A program made the position numbers and the translations under genes. The notes beneath the pieces were generated by a model. It saw nothing but the letters and a program-made list of their open reading frames with translations, was not told the origin of the DNA and searched no databases. Positions 28,199 to 35,374 of a DNA stretch of 35,374 nucleotides are shown here, piece by piece; within the stretch, counting starts at the first letter, position 1, and every line of letters begins with the position of its first letter. The stretch is from Deltaproteobacteria bacterium (GTDB lineage Bacteria; Desulfobacterota; WTBG01; CAIYCZ01; CAIRTM01). The stretch covers positions 1 to 35,374 of the forward strand of contig VGSH01000019.1 in the NCBI GenBank assembly GCA_016875025.1. Reading direction: 5' to 3'.

Positions 28199-28612
28199 CT
28201 ATCCCCTTTTACCAATTATTTTCACTATCGCCGACACCAGCATGGCAACCTGCGTTATGGCTATGCCGATAATCAGCGCGAACGGATTTATCTGCAGATA
28301 TTTGAACGCAAGCCATAACAGAACGCCAAGCAGGGGAAACTTCAGGATAAAAAGCTTTATGGCCAGTACGGCCAGCAGGGGATTTACGCTTTTATCTTTT
28401 TTTCCCCGGACGATGCAGCTTATCATAAACCACGTAGCCAGGAAGAACGAAATCCCGGTTACGGAACCGATGACCAATCCGTTGGTTACAGCCGGATCAC
28501 CCAGTATCAGGGAAAACATTACAGCGAGGACTGCGATAGCGACGGATAAAAAAAAACTCTCAGCGGGGTATCGAGGATGAGCGCCATTTTTTCGTGCTAT
28601 GCCTTGTATCAC
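28199..28612 (-). CDS. atpI: ATP synthase subunit I (AtpI-like)
   Basis: The 137-residue protein has four hydrophobic segments in two pairs, as in AtpI/F0-I proteins (FFLSVAIAVLAVMFSLILGDPAVTNGLVIGSVTGISFFLATWF; AVLAIKLFILKFPLLGVLLWLAFKYL; PFALIIGIAITQVAMLVSAIVKI). AtpI helps c-ring assembly in several bacteria. It starts at GTG directly after atpZ, with no clear Shine-Dalgarno, so it depends on coupling. Confidence 0.8.
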   Translation of the reverse strand: MIQGIARKNGAHPRYPAESFFLSVAIAVLAVMFSLILGDPAVTNGLVIGSVTGISFFLATWFMISCIVRGKKDKSVNPLLAVLAIKLFILKFPLLGVLLWLAFKYLQINPFALIIGIAITQVAMLVSAIVKIIGKRG

Positions 28613-28614
28613 TG

Positions 28615-28842
28615 TTATTTATGATTACACGTCTTCGTCACCTGAAACAGTTTAACAAATGCAGCCACAATAAACCAGAGCAGAAACCCTATAAGAAACC
28701 AGGGTTCCGTGCCGAATTTCCGGTCAAGCCATGTTCCCAGAACATAGGCCAGGGCCACCGCCGCGGCCACGGTAAAGCCGAAGCTGAAAACATATGAAAG
28801 CCCGCCGAAGGAGAAGGCATCGCGTTTTTTTAATAGAGCCAC
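28615..28842 (-). CDS. atpZ: AtpZ-like small F0 accessory protein
   Basis: The 75-residue protein has two membrane helices: FSFGFTVAAAVALAYVLGTWLDRKFGTEPWFLIGFLLWFIVAAFVKLFQVTK. The GTWLDRKFGTEPWFLIGFLLW segment is typical of the AtpZ/AtpI family that opens atp operons in many anaerobes and may pass Mg/Ca ions or aid assembly. Start GTG at 28842 with a poor ribosome site; the promoter at 28889 fits it. Confidence 0.8.
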   Translation of the reverse strand: MALLKKRDAFSFGGLSYVFSFGFTVAAAVALAYVLGTWLDRKFGTEPWFLIGFLLWFIVAAFVKLFQVTKTCNHK

Positions 28843-28888
28843 AGGATTTCACTGTTCTCGCAATGTTTACGACAACTTCAGTTTTCAG

Positions 28889-28917
28889 AGGATAAAGGCA
28901 AACAGTTAAAATGTCAA
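28889..28917 (-). promoter_or_regulatory. Promoter of the ATP synthase operon
   Basis: TTGACA (28917-28912), 17-bp spacer, TATCCT (28894-28889). It lies about 45 bases before the atpZ start. The TTGCC block seen before the -10 of other promoters here is also present but shifted two bases upstream. Confidence 0.7.
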
Positions 28918-29018
28918 TATCTTTCTGGCAATATTTCGCGGGCTAACTTTTTGACTGGGTCGATTAAACAGCCGGGCGGATGCATTGAAAAAAGGGGGGT
29001 ACGGGGCTGCACGCTAAC

Positions 29019-29183
29019 TCAGGCCGACGATGCCGCCAGGCGGGTGCTATCATCGAGCACGCTCCGGATGGTTTCGGCGACGCTTTTGAAATCAAGCGGT
29101 TTGAGCAGGGCAGCGCTTATGCCGCTGTTTTTAATGATATCCTCGGAAGGATCAAGGCGGTAGCCCGAACAGAGAATAATAAT
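29019..29183 (-). pseudogene. C-terminal end of a response-regulator receiver domain, cut by IS200
   Basis: The minus strand reads IIILCSGYRLDPSEDIIKNSGISAALLKPLDFKSVAETIRSVLDD and stops at 29019. This is the end of a REC domain: strand beta4, the SG turn, the conserved Lys-Pro (LLKP), and helix alpha5. The phosphorylated Asp and everything before are missing, since the IS200 remnant begins right there and no upstream coding part follows on its far side. It is most likely the tail of a hybrid sensor kinase or response regulator. It is not in the ORF track, as it has no start. Confidence 0.75.
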
Positions 29184-29245
29184 CACAGGTAAACCCCCGG
29201 CTTTGCCGGGGGACTCACAGAGTTTGACATTTGCGGGAATATAAG

Positions 29246-29295
29246 AAAACCTCCTGATTCGGTGAACCGCTCAAAGTTAACCGAAAGGAGGTTTT
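29246..29295 (+). promoter_or_regulatory. Foldback hiding the ribosome site of tnpA
   Basis: AAAACCTCC (29246-29254) pairs perfectly with GGAGGTTTT (29287-29295), with an inner TTCGGT/ACCGAA stem. The Shine-Dalgarno AAAGGAGG is buried in it. This is a known way in which IS200 keeps transposase synthesis low. The same structure is at 8-57 on the minus strand. Confidence 0.75.
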
Positions 29296-29297
29296 CA

Positions 29298-29486
29298 GTG
29301 GAACTGTACCAGAGCTTAGAACATACGAAATGGGATTGCAAGTACCACATCGTCTGGATACCCAAGTATCGCAAGAAGGCCATATACGGAAGCTTGCGTA
29401 AATATCTGGGCGAGGTGCATAGCTCGGTACTCGCGCAGGTGGTCACTGCGCTCAAGCGGCAACTGGGCGTAAACCCGAGCGCATAG
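29298..29486 (+). pseudogene. tnpA: Truncated IS200 transposase TnpA
   Basis: The 62-residue product begins at GTG (VELYQSLEHTKWDCKYHIVWIPKYRKKAIYGSLRKYLGEV), clearly the N-terminus of a Y1 transposase of the IS200 group. It then jumps to HSSVLAQVVTALKRQLGVNPSA and stops. The HUH metal site (family motif PDHVHM) and the catalytic Tyr are missing, so it cannot be active. AAAGGAGG precedes the GTG; the ORF track start at 29262 is too early. Confidence 0.8.
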
Positions 29487-29543
29487 CTCGCATGTCCCTA
29501 TATTTTGATTTTTTTCCTTATTTTTTTCAAAACGCGTTGCAAC

Positions 29544-31052
29544 TTAACATCCAGAAATTGAGCCCGGTGTACAAATGATGCGGTGATGTGAAAGCTGCCG
29601 AAATATTATAATAATTCCGACGACAAGGCTGGCCAGAGGGATAATAACTGCTGCGATATACCAAAATAAGGGTATTTCACCAAACATATTTATATACCAA
29701 AAATCCAATGTCTCTCTTCCACTATTTCGAAAGATTTCAAGATAATTACTAAACCCAAAAAAATTACCATAGCAAAGATCTATCATGGTCGTGTATTCAA
29801 CACTCATCCATACAAGCTGAAACGACATCCCCAGTAGTGATAATAATAAAATTACACTATAATATATTCTTCGCAAGCGACCTCTTTGGGCACATAATTC
29901 AGCAAGGGGCAACATGAGTAATGGAAGCGTTGGCAAAAGAAATCGAGGCCCAAGACACCAGCCTCCAGTTGTCACCCACCACTTGCTGTACATAACAAGA
30001 TATGTTAAGAACACGGAGATCATTAACAAACATAATAACCTTTGGTTTTTAAAAAAATAAACCCAGCCAAAACATGCGATTATAAGAGGTGGCGCAAATA
30101 TAAAAATACTGGAATTGGCGCTCAATAGATTGCTATAAAGTCCCCGTAATAATGGTGTTGAAAAGCCCTGATCATAGGCAGTGTGATAGCCTGTTTTAAA
30201 AAAGCCTCCAAACAGATAATAGTTGAGCAGTAACAAACCCATACCCGCAACGACAACAGGAAGCAGGTACGCGCTCAGTGCGGTAATCCATGAATTGCGT
30301 CCGGCACGGTATTTAAAAAATACAAACATGAGAGAAATGCCGAAGATAGGAATCCAGACAACCGTGGTAATGCGAACATGAACAGCAAAAGCACCGCATA
30401 AGCCCATTATGAGAAAATATCTGTATCTGAAACGGCTTTCAAGCTGTAAACGAGCAATTACCGTGCAAAGCAACAATACCGATTCCAAGGGATGGGTAAA
30501 AAAGTCGCGGGAAGAGGGCCAGAAATACGTAGAAAAAGCCGCCATTACGCTAACAGCCAAAGCTACCAGACAACTATAGCCAGCCAGAGTCAACAGGTAA
30601 TAAACGAGGCTTAAGCATATTGCCGTTATGATAGGAGAAAGCAAGAGTACAAAAAATGAAAGCAGGGGATCAGGCCGGTATTCCCCGTAAAAGGATCTAT
30701 AGGCAGGAACAGCCGTATTCCCTTTCAAAGTGGTACGCACTTTTGCCTGGGCATTTTCCATTCCAATAATTACCGAGTCAGGAACTCTGTCACGAACAAA
30801 CTTCCCTGCAATATACAGGGGGATTGCAAGGACACTCTGCCCTTTGCCAAGCTTACTGTAATGCTGTTTATCAATCCCTTGAACTGTCATATAAACCGGT
30901 GGAATCGCAAGGGTTCCTTTTTCAACCATGCTTTGCGCCATGGCATAATATTGATAGCCGTCTACGGTATAGATGTGCCCTGAGAAGGTGAGAATATATA
31001 CCCCTAATAGGGCAAAGAAGAATCCACAGGTCAAGCGGATATTGGACTGCAT
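29544..31052 (-). CDS. GT-C type membrane glycosyltransferase (GT39-like)
   Basis: The 502-residue protein has about eleven to twelve membrane segments. Shortly after the first one comes the acidic loop motif (IYTVDGYQYYAMAQSMVEKG), as in polyprenyl-phosphate-sugar-dependent GT-C enzymes; HYSKLGKGQSVLAIPLY is the next loop. WWVTTGGWCLGPRFLLPTLPLL near residue 360 is a common later signature of this group. It should move a sugar from a lipid carrier to a glycan or protein on the outer side of the inner membrane. It has its own promoter at 31161. AT-rich, unlike the atp genes. Confidence 0.7.
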   Translation of the reverse strand: MQSNIRLTCGFFFALLGVYILTFSGHIYTVDGYQYYAMAQSMVEKGTLAIPPVYMTVQGIDKQHYSKLGKGQSVLAIPLYIAGKFVRDRVPDSVIIGMENAQAKVRTTLKGNTAVPAYRSFYGEYRPDPLLSFFVLLLSPIITAICLSLVYYLLTLAGYSCLVALAVSVMAAFSTYFWPSSRDFFTHPLESVLLLCTVIARLQLESRFRYRYFLIMGLCGAFAVHVRITTVVWIPIFGISLMFVFFKYRAGRNSWITALSAYLLPVVVAGMGLLLLNYYLFGGFFKTGYHTAYDQGFSTPLLRGLYSNLLSANSSIFIFAPPLIIACFGWVYFFKNQRLLCLLMISVFLTYLVMYSKWWVTTGGWCLGPRFLLPTLPLLMLPLAELCAQRGRLRRIYYSVILLLSLLGMSFQLVWMSVEYTTMIDLCYGNFFGFSNYLEIFRNSGRETLDFWYINMFGEIPLFWYIAAVIIPLASLVVGIIIIFRQLSHHRIICTPGSISGC

Positions 31053-31368
31053 AGCTTAGAGGAACTCACATTTAGAATACTTTTATTAGCAGAGCGGTTG
31101 AGAAGCAATAAGAAATTAGAAAAAATGTTACCAAATAAAAAACATGCTTTCTAACCACTGACCATAGGTAAACTGAAATAATTTGTCAACATAAAGGAGG
31201 CAGCAGAGCAACACGAGCCCTGGATAACCATTGCCGGTCAGTGGTATATCAAAAAGGTTGCGCTTCTATCGGCCCGAGCCGTAGATATGACAAACCCCGC
31301 AAGGACTATTTGCTGATATTTTTTCACCATCGCTTGTTGGACACTGCCAGCGTAACGGGGAAGAATAT
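31053..31368. other. 316-base gap between glycosyltransferase genes
   Basis: Apart from the promoter at 31161-31189 I see no gene. The ORF at 31241-31453 is short and runs into the antisense of the next gene. No clear terminator follows the 31369 gene on the minus strand. Confidence 0.5.
31161..31189 (-). promoter_or_regulatory. Promoter of the 502-aa glycosyltransferase
   Basis: TTGACA (31189-31184), 17-bp spacer ending in TTACC, TATGGT (31166-31161). The leader is about 105 nt. It follows the same layout as the promoters at 1023, 2514, 6030 and 34926. Confidence 0.6.
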
Positions 31369-33075
31369 TTATCCTTTAATTTTCTCCCACAGAATATTCT
31401 TAGATCCTTTCCGAAGGAACAACTCGCTATTATCTATCACTACCCTTGTATAGTCTTTATCAAGGTACTCTTTTGCTTCTCCGCGGGGAGGCAGCCAGGG
31501 GGGTTTAAGCCCTCCCATGGGAGGATAAATTCCCCACCCGTAAGCATCTGCCAAGCCCCATACCTGTGCTACTATGTCCGGCTTCAAATCGCCGATAGAA
31601 TATCCATAATCCCACTTTGAATGGCCGGGGTGAAAGGTTGTAAATCTGCGCAAACCCGGCCAGCGTCTTGATTTCCCTCGTGCAACTACTTTATCGTTTT
31701 TCCCAAGGATATCTATTGAATATCTTTCTGAAAAATAGGGGATTGCACCGGCCCAGACAACTGCAATGGTCGCATTTTGTGTAGATATTTTTTTAGTTAG
31801 AAGTGCTGTTTCTATCATACTTTGATTGTCCTGGACATGCAGAGAGCGGCTAACCAAAGTCCATTCTTCAAGGGCTCCAGAGCCTTCATTTATTGCGTTG
31901 AGGTTGACCATACACACAACCAACAGCACAATAAAAGCGAATACTTTTATTTTTGCCAGTACGATCCCACCTCCAATTAAAACATCTACTGACCGCCAGA
32001 TAATTTCTTTCAGAGCTAAAGAAAACAGAATGAAGAATGCCGGCATTGCAACGCAGATGTATCGATTGCTGCCTCCCCATTGCTCCCATGCGTCCCCTCC
32101 GACATACACGCTATAGAGCATTTGAGCCAGGAAAACACAGAACAAAAGCAATGTCGTGCTGTTTCTTCGGACCAGCACTATCACAACAGTGATCAAAAAC
32201 ACGACCCAGTTCATCCTCCAAATAAACGCAATCAGAACAAGCACACCCTGAACTACCCGAAGGTACAGCGGCGTGCCCGCCATTTTAAGATAATACGTGT
32301 TTGGAAGAATTTCACCAAAATACCAAAGTCTGAATAATGTCTGGGAGATAATGAAGAATGCAAACAGGGATACCCCATACACAAGGTTCTTTTGTCGTAT
32401 CTGCTTATTGGAGCCATACAAAAACGCCAGAATAACAACATACGGAATGGCCATGTCCATTCTGATGAGCGTGCCTAGGCCCATAAACAAAAAAGGCCAG
32501 GGTGAAAACTTTTTTGAATTAATGCACGTAATTGTCATATGCACTGTCATCGTCACAAGCAACGTCAGTACGCCGACCTCCATCCCTTGAAGTCCCCAGT
32601 GATTTATGGGGAGATAAAAAGCCGTGAGTATCACAGACCCCAGGCAGACCAAGGGTGAGAAACCGGATGCTGCTCCGGCAATCTTTTTAACAAACAGCAG
32701 ATTGAAAAGCAGGAAAACAACTGAGCTAATTTGTATAAAAAGACTTACCTTTGAGGGAGGAACCGGCAGCAGATGAAAAATCGACATATACATAACCCAC
32801 AGAGGATTTGAAAATCCCTCTACTTTTTCTCCCCCGGGGTTCCAGACCAGACCAGCCCCTGAAGCAAGATTTTTCGCATACCTCATGGAGATCATGGCAT
32901 CATCGAAAAGGGTAAAATAACGCTCTCCGTTAATGATAAAGCTTGTTTTGTAAATATACAGGCCCGCATACAAGATGTATGCGGAGAGAATTACAATAAA
33001 TAGGATTCCCGATACTTTTTTGTTTGTCATGGTATTTGACTGAAATTCACGGTTCTCTTTTTCGCTTTGCTCCAT
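31369..33075 (-). CDS. GT-C type membrane glycosyltransferase (AftB-like)
   Basis: This 568-residue protein has a basic N-terminal stretch, about ten to eleven membrane helices, and a C-terminal ~150-residue soluble part. LFDDAMISMRYAKNLASGAGLVWNPGGEKVEGFSNPLW (~57-94) is the characteristic first loop, with the acidic Asp pair, of the AftB/arabinofuranosyltransferase-like GT-C group. Substrate cannot be told; a cell-surface polysaccharide or glycolipid is likely. TAAGGAG lies 8 bases before the ATG. It follows the 33149 gene by 73 bases on the same strand and probably shares its transcript. Confidence 0.7.
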   Translation of the reverse strand: MEQSEKENREFQSNTMTNKKVSGILFIVILSAYILYAGLYIYKTSFIINGERYFTLFDDAMISMRYAKNLASGAGLVWNPGGEKVEGFSNPLWVMYMSIFHLLPVPPSKVSLFIQISSVVFLLFNLLFVKKIAGAASGFSPLVCLGSVILTAFYLPINHWGLQGMEVGVLTLLVTMTVHMTITCINSKKFSPWPFLFMGLGTLIRMDMAIPYVVILAFLYGSNKQIRQKNLVYGVSLFAFFIISQTLFRLWYFGEILPNTYYLKMAGTPLYLRVVQGVLVLIAFIWRMNWVVFLITVVIVLVRRNSTTLLLFCVFLAQMLYSVYVGGDAWEQWGGSNRYICVAMPAFFILFSLALKEIIWRSVDVLIGGGIVLAKIKVFAFIVLLVVCMVNLNAINEGSGALEEWTLVSRSLHVQDNQSMIETALLTKKISTQNATIAVVWAGAIPYFSERYSIDILGKNDKVVARGKSRRWPGLRRFTTFHPGHSKWDYGYSIGDLKPDIVAQVWGLADAYGWGIYPPMGGLKPPWLPPRGEAKEYLDKDYTRVVIDNSELFLRKGSKNILWEKIKG

Positions 33076-33148
33076 GACGAATTCTCCTTAACGGCGGGAA
33101 TAAAAACCCCTCGCCAAATGTCCGTCATTCGTTCAGCGTATCGCTTCT

Positions 33149-34867
33149 TCATCTTTCCGTCTTTCGAAAGACGTTTTTGCCTTGATATCCTCCAGTTCCG
33201 GGGTTGCAATCCACATCAGAGAAGTTGTTTCGTATAAAAGCTATAGCATAATCTGTTGTATATAACTTTTGAAATCCTTTTAATGAGGCGTTGTGTGCGT
33301 CCTTATAAAAAGCCAAAAAATCTTCTGTTCTCTTACTAGCCATTGCCGGTATCTGAATTATGCGGTACATTTCATCCAACTGTTCTTTTATTTCTTTTTT
33401 TCTCAAGACGATGATATCCGGGTTGATTCCGGTAATTTCTTCATAGCCAACAGGGTACCAAAGATTATTGTAAGCCACATACTCTTGCTGCGGAGGCAGG
33501 TAAATATAATAGTCCCGATAGATTATTAATGGTGCGCTGTGGGAAATTTTCTCAAGATAGTTCTTTTTCAATACCGTATAAAAGTTAATCGCCCTGCTTT
33601 CTTTTTCCTTATTGAGCATTTGAGTATATGTCGCAATGTCAGTTCTAATATATAGTACGAACTGGTATGCAATGAACAGAGCGATCAGCATGGACAGCCA
33701 GGCAATCGGTTTTTTGAATGTACTCGATCCGCGCACAACCCGCCACAGAGAGGGGCTGCAAACACAGGACAGCAGCGGAAGCAGCACAGGAATAAAATAT
33801 CTTCCGCTTGTGTTTGTAACAAAAAACAGCAGGTAACATGAAAATGGTATAGCCCAGCACAGTATCAGCACATAAAAGATTCTTTTCCTACTATCATACA
33901 GTATCCCCATGATGCAGAAGCAGCATGCAATTAGATACGTGAACCACAAGCCAAATGACCCGCTAAGGCTTTCCCGATACCAAATTCGAGCATTTTGCAG
34001 CCACTGCTCTTCCCATCCCAAAGTGTTCTTTAAGGATTGTATTCTTAAAGTTTCGATAATCTCTCCGGCAAACCCACGCACGGCCAACAATGGATTGGAG
34101 ATAATGATAACGACCGAAACAAGGCCTAAAAACATGAGACCTTTTTTGATAAATATAATATATTTCCCCTTTAAATTCCTTACGCTAATCCCCATATAAA
34201 TGGCAACTGCAGGCAATAAAAAAATCCCTATTACTTTTGTCCCGGCGGCAAGGCCGCAAAAAACACCTGCAATATAAAACCATGTTCCAAGTTTTAAATC
34301 ATCCTTGCACAGTGAAAATATTGTTAAAACGGTCAGCAATGTCGCCAGGCTGTCCGGGTGCCACCACATGTTATTGCCAAAAACACAGGGTATTGAAGAT
34401 AAGAATAAAAAAATGGCTGCCGAGCTGATCGTGAAACGAAATCCGTTTAAAAGATAAATAAGCAAAACAATCGCACCTATCATATAAACAGCGCTGAGCT
34501 GGCGCAGCACTAAAACGTACCAGCTCGTCAGGTCGCCCCCCGGAAGAAATGTTTTATTAAATATTTTTACGGGAACTATGGCAGCCAGAGAAGTTAAATA
34601 AAATGGGTATCCATAATGCCAGTGCCGGTAAACGATTATGTTCTCAAGTGTCTTAAGCAATGGCGTGGCCGACATGGCCATTCTGGAAAGATGCAGGTAC
34701 TGAATATGCTCATCACTGGGATAAATACCCAGATTATTTATATTGGCATTTTCAGCGCACAAAAGCATATCGGCATTTTGTGCTCCGGTAAAATTGGGGG
34801 GACAAAAAAGCACAAAATAGGCGGCGCACACCAGGAACAAAAGTAAACCGCCCTTTATCTTTACCAT
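33149..34867 (-). CDS. GT-C/PMT-like membrane glycosyltransferase
   Basis: The 572-residue protein has about eleven membrane segments and a soluble C-terminal third. An acidic first loop (QNADMLLCAENANINNLGIYPSDEH), the NNMWWHPDSLATLLTVLTIFSL helix and the AAGTKVIGIFLLPAVAIYMG helix fit a GT39/PMT-type dolichol-like-phosphate sugar transferase. YYIYLPPQQEYVAYNNLWYPVGYEE lies in the outer domain. It is the first gene of the likely three-gene cluster and has a promoter at 34926. I cannot say which glycan it builds. Confidence 0.65.
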   Translation of the reverse strand: MVKIKGGLLLFLVCAAYFVLFCPPNFTGAQNADMLLCAENANINNLGIYPSDEHIQYLHLSRMAMSATPLLKTLENIIVYRHWHYGYPFYLTSLAAIVPVKIFNKTFLPGGDLTSWYVLVLRQLSAVYMIGAIVLLIYLLNGFRFTISSAAIFLFLSSIPCVFGNNMWWHPDSLATLLTVLTIFSLCKDDLKLGTWFYIAGVFCGLAAGTKVIGIFLLPAVAIYMGISVRNLKGKYIIFIKKGLMFLGLVSVVIIISNPLLAVRGFAGEIIETLRIQSLKNTLGWEEQWLQNARIWYRESLSGSFGLWFTYLIACCFCIMGILYDSRKRIFYVLILCWAIPFSCYLLFFVTNTSGRYFIPVLLPLLSCVCSPSLWRVVRGSSTFKKPIAWLSMLIALFIAYQFVLYIRTDIATYTQMLNKEKESRAINFYTVLKKNYLEKISHSAPLIIYRDYYIYLPPQQEYVAYNNLWYPVGYEEITGINPDIIVLRKKEIKEQLDEMYRIIQIPAMASKRTEDFLAFYKDAHNASLKGFQKLYTTDYAIAFIRNNFSDVDCNPGTGGYQGKNVFRKTER

Positions 34868-35352
34868 ACCTAGTCAACGTTTGAATTATTAATTTTGGGA
34901 AGAGAAGTTCTCAGCAAACGAGTGAAGTATAGGCAAAAAGCTATTGTGAGTCAAGGCCAAAAGGAGACTCAATTCTCCCAAAATTCATGACTTTTAACTA
35001 GATTTTTATTTTGCATGAGATGTTACATAATCCAGAGCGACACTTTAAACACAATTATATTTTATCAATTGTGTGATTTCCATTTCTAACATTGCCAAAT
35101 AATTTGACAACATCCCTAAGCTGTAATCTGCCAGAACATTCATTCCACCATACGGCAATGTGTATATTTTCTAAATTGATCGGCTGTTTTTTGTTTCACC
35201 CTTATGATAAACCAGATATAAAATTTATTTTTTTTACAAAGCTATTACCTGAATATTGCACGGTGACCTAAAAAACAGATAGAAAACCATCGGGAAGCAC
35301 TGTATTAATGGGGTTGCGAAACCGTCAATCACCAATACAGGAGGCTCCCCAG
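34868..35352. other. AT-rich intergenic region, 485 bases
   Basis: It has the promoter at 34926-34954, an inverted repeat AATTTTGGGA (about 34891-34900) with TCCCAAAATT (about 34976-34985) that flanks it, and the leader hairpin at 35285-35358. In 34990-35280 I see nothing but AT-rich sequence. Confidence 0.5.
34926..34954 (-). promoter_or_regulatory. Promoter of the glycosyltransferase cluster
   Basis: TTGACT (34954-34949), 17-bp spacer ending in TTGCC, TATACT (34931-34926). The leader to the ATG at 34867 is about 50 nt. It sits between the arms of an AATTTTGGGA inverted repeat. Confidence 0.75.
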
Positions 35353-35358
35353 ATGGTT
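35285..35358 (+). promoter_or_regulatory. Leader hairpin covering ribosome site and start codon
   Basis: AACCATCGGGAAGCACTGTATT can pair with AATACAGGAGGCTCCCCAGATGGTT with a few bulges. The second arm holds AGGAGG and the ATG at 35353. Foldbacks of this kind are typical of insertion sequences, where they stop translation of read-through transcripts. Confidence 0.5.
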
Positions 35359-35374
35359 AAAAACAAGAAAAGAG
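35353..35374 (+). CDS. Start of a gene cut by the window end, possibly a transposase
   Basis: ATG at 35353 follows AGGAGG with 8 bases between and reads MVKNKKR before the sequence ends. The strong ribosome site buried in a hairpin and the lysine-rich start suggest an IS transposase, but seven residues do not allow a family call. Confidence 0.35.

Larger units (their letters stand above)
29184..29500 (+). mobile_element. Internally deleted IS200-like element
   Basis: The left end carries an 8-bp GC hairpin (29194-29212), then the foldback over the tnpA ribosome site, then a shortened tnpA, then a right-end hairpin CGAGC-GCATA-GCTCG (29476-29490). The total of ~315 bp compares with about 700 bp for a complete IS200, so the middle is gone and it can move only if a transposase is supplied. 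The exact ends are uncertain by several bases; shared ATAATAA before it may be the target site. Confidence 0.75.

Overview
The window looks like a chromosomal piece of a Gram-negative bacterium, most likely Desulfobacterota/deltaproteobacterial or a relative. Evidence: a complete F-type ATP synthase operon headed by atpZ-atpI genes, lipoprotein and LapA-type envelope genes, and an elongation factor G of the mitochondrial-EFG1/spdEFG1 subfamily (known from spirochaetes, planctomycetes, deltaproteobacteria and mitochondria). The first ~29 kb is GC-rich. The last ~6 kb (29.5-35.4 kb) is visibly AT-rich and has the character of acquired surface-glycan DNA. The taxonomic placement is inference; no rRNA or tRNA gene is visible.

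Layout. 1-127: left end of an IS200-like element running off the window. 0.3-5.6 kb (minus strand): DUF4197 exported protein, MFS transporter, PLP-dependent desulfhydrase/deaminase-like enzyme, then a translationally coupled pair made of a lycopene-cyclase-domain membrane protein and a UbiA-type prenyltransferase. 5.8-6.0 kb: small lipoprotein. 6.3-12.0 kb (plus strand): fusA (spdEFG1 type) followed by a P-loop ATPase/SLOG-like fusion, pyruvate kinase, and a LapA-domain protein with a small coiled-coil membrane partner, closed by a good terminator. 12.2-20.6 kb (minus strand): glgB, then a defence/TA-like block (AAA+DUF4143 ATPase, HigBA-type toxin-antitoxin pair, a broken second glgB start, McrB-McrC type IV restriction). 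20.6-21.6 kb: gene-free stretch packed with unrelated palindromic repeats. 21.6-28.8 kb (minus strand): atpZIBEFHAGDC with promoter and terminator. 29.0-29.2 kb: last ~55 codons of a response-regulator receiver domain cut by an IS200 relic (29.18-29.5 kb). 29.5-34.9 kb (minus strand): three large GT-C-type membrane glycosyltransferases. 35.35 kb: start of a further gene, possibly a transposase, behind a hairpin that covers its ribosome binding site.

How parts work together. The ATP synthase block is a complete single-operon enzyme; its genes are tightly packed or overlapping except for ~60-110-nt gaps on either side of atpE. McrB/McrC form one restriction system. The HigBA-like pair and the DUF4143 ATPase have near-perfect palindromes over their start codons, which suggests autoregulation. 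Five minus-strand genes share a promoter of the form TTGACA/T-N17-TATRNT, usually preceded by GCC, which gives an organism-specific sigma-70 signature and fixes several start codons. The most unusual items are the cyclase+UbiA pair (same gene pairing as C50-carotenoid loci), the ATPase-SLOG fusion beside EF-G, the decayed glgB start inside the defence block, and the inverted IS200 ends that bracket 29 kb. I found no wholly new system that I can prove from sequence alone.
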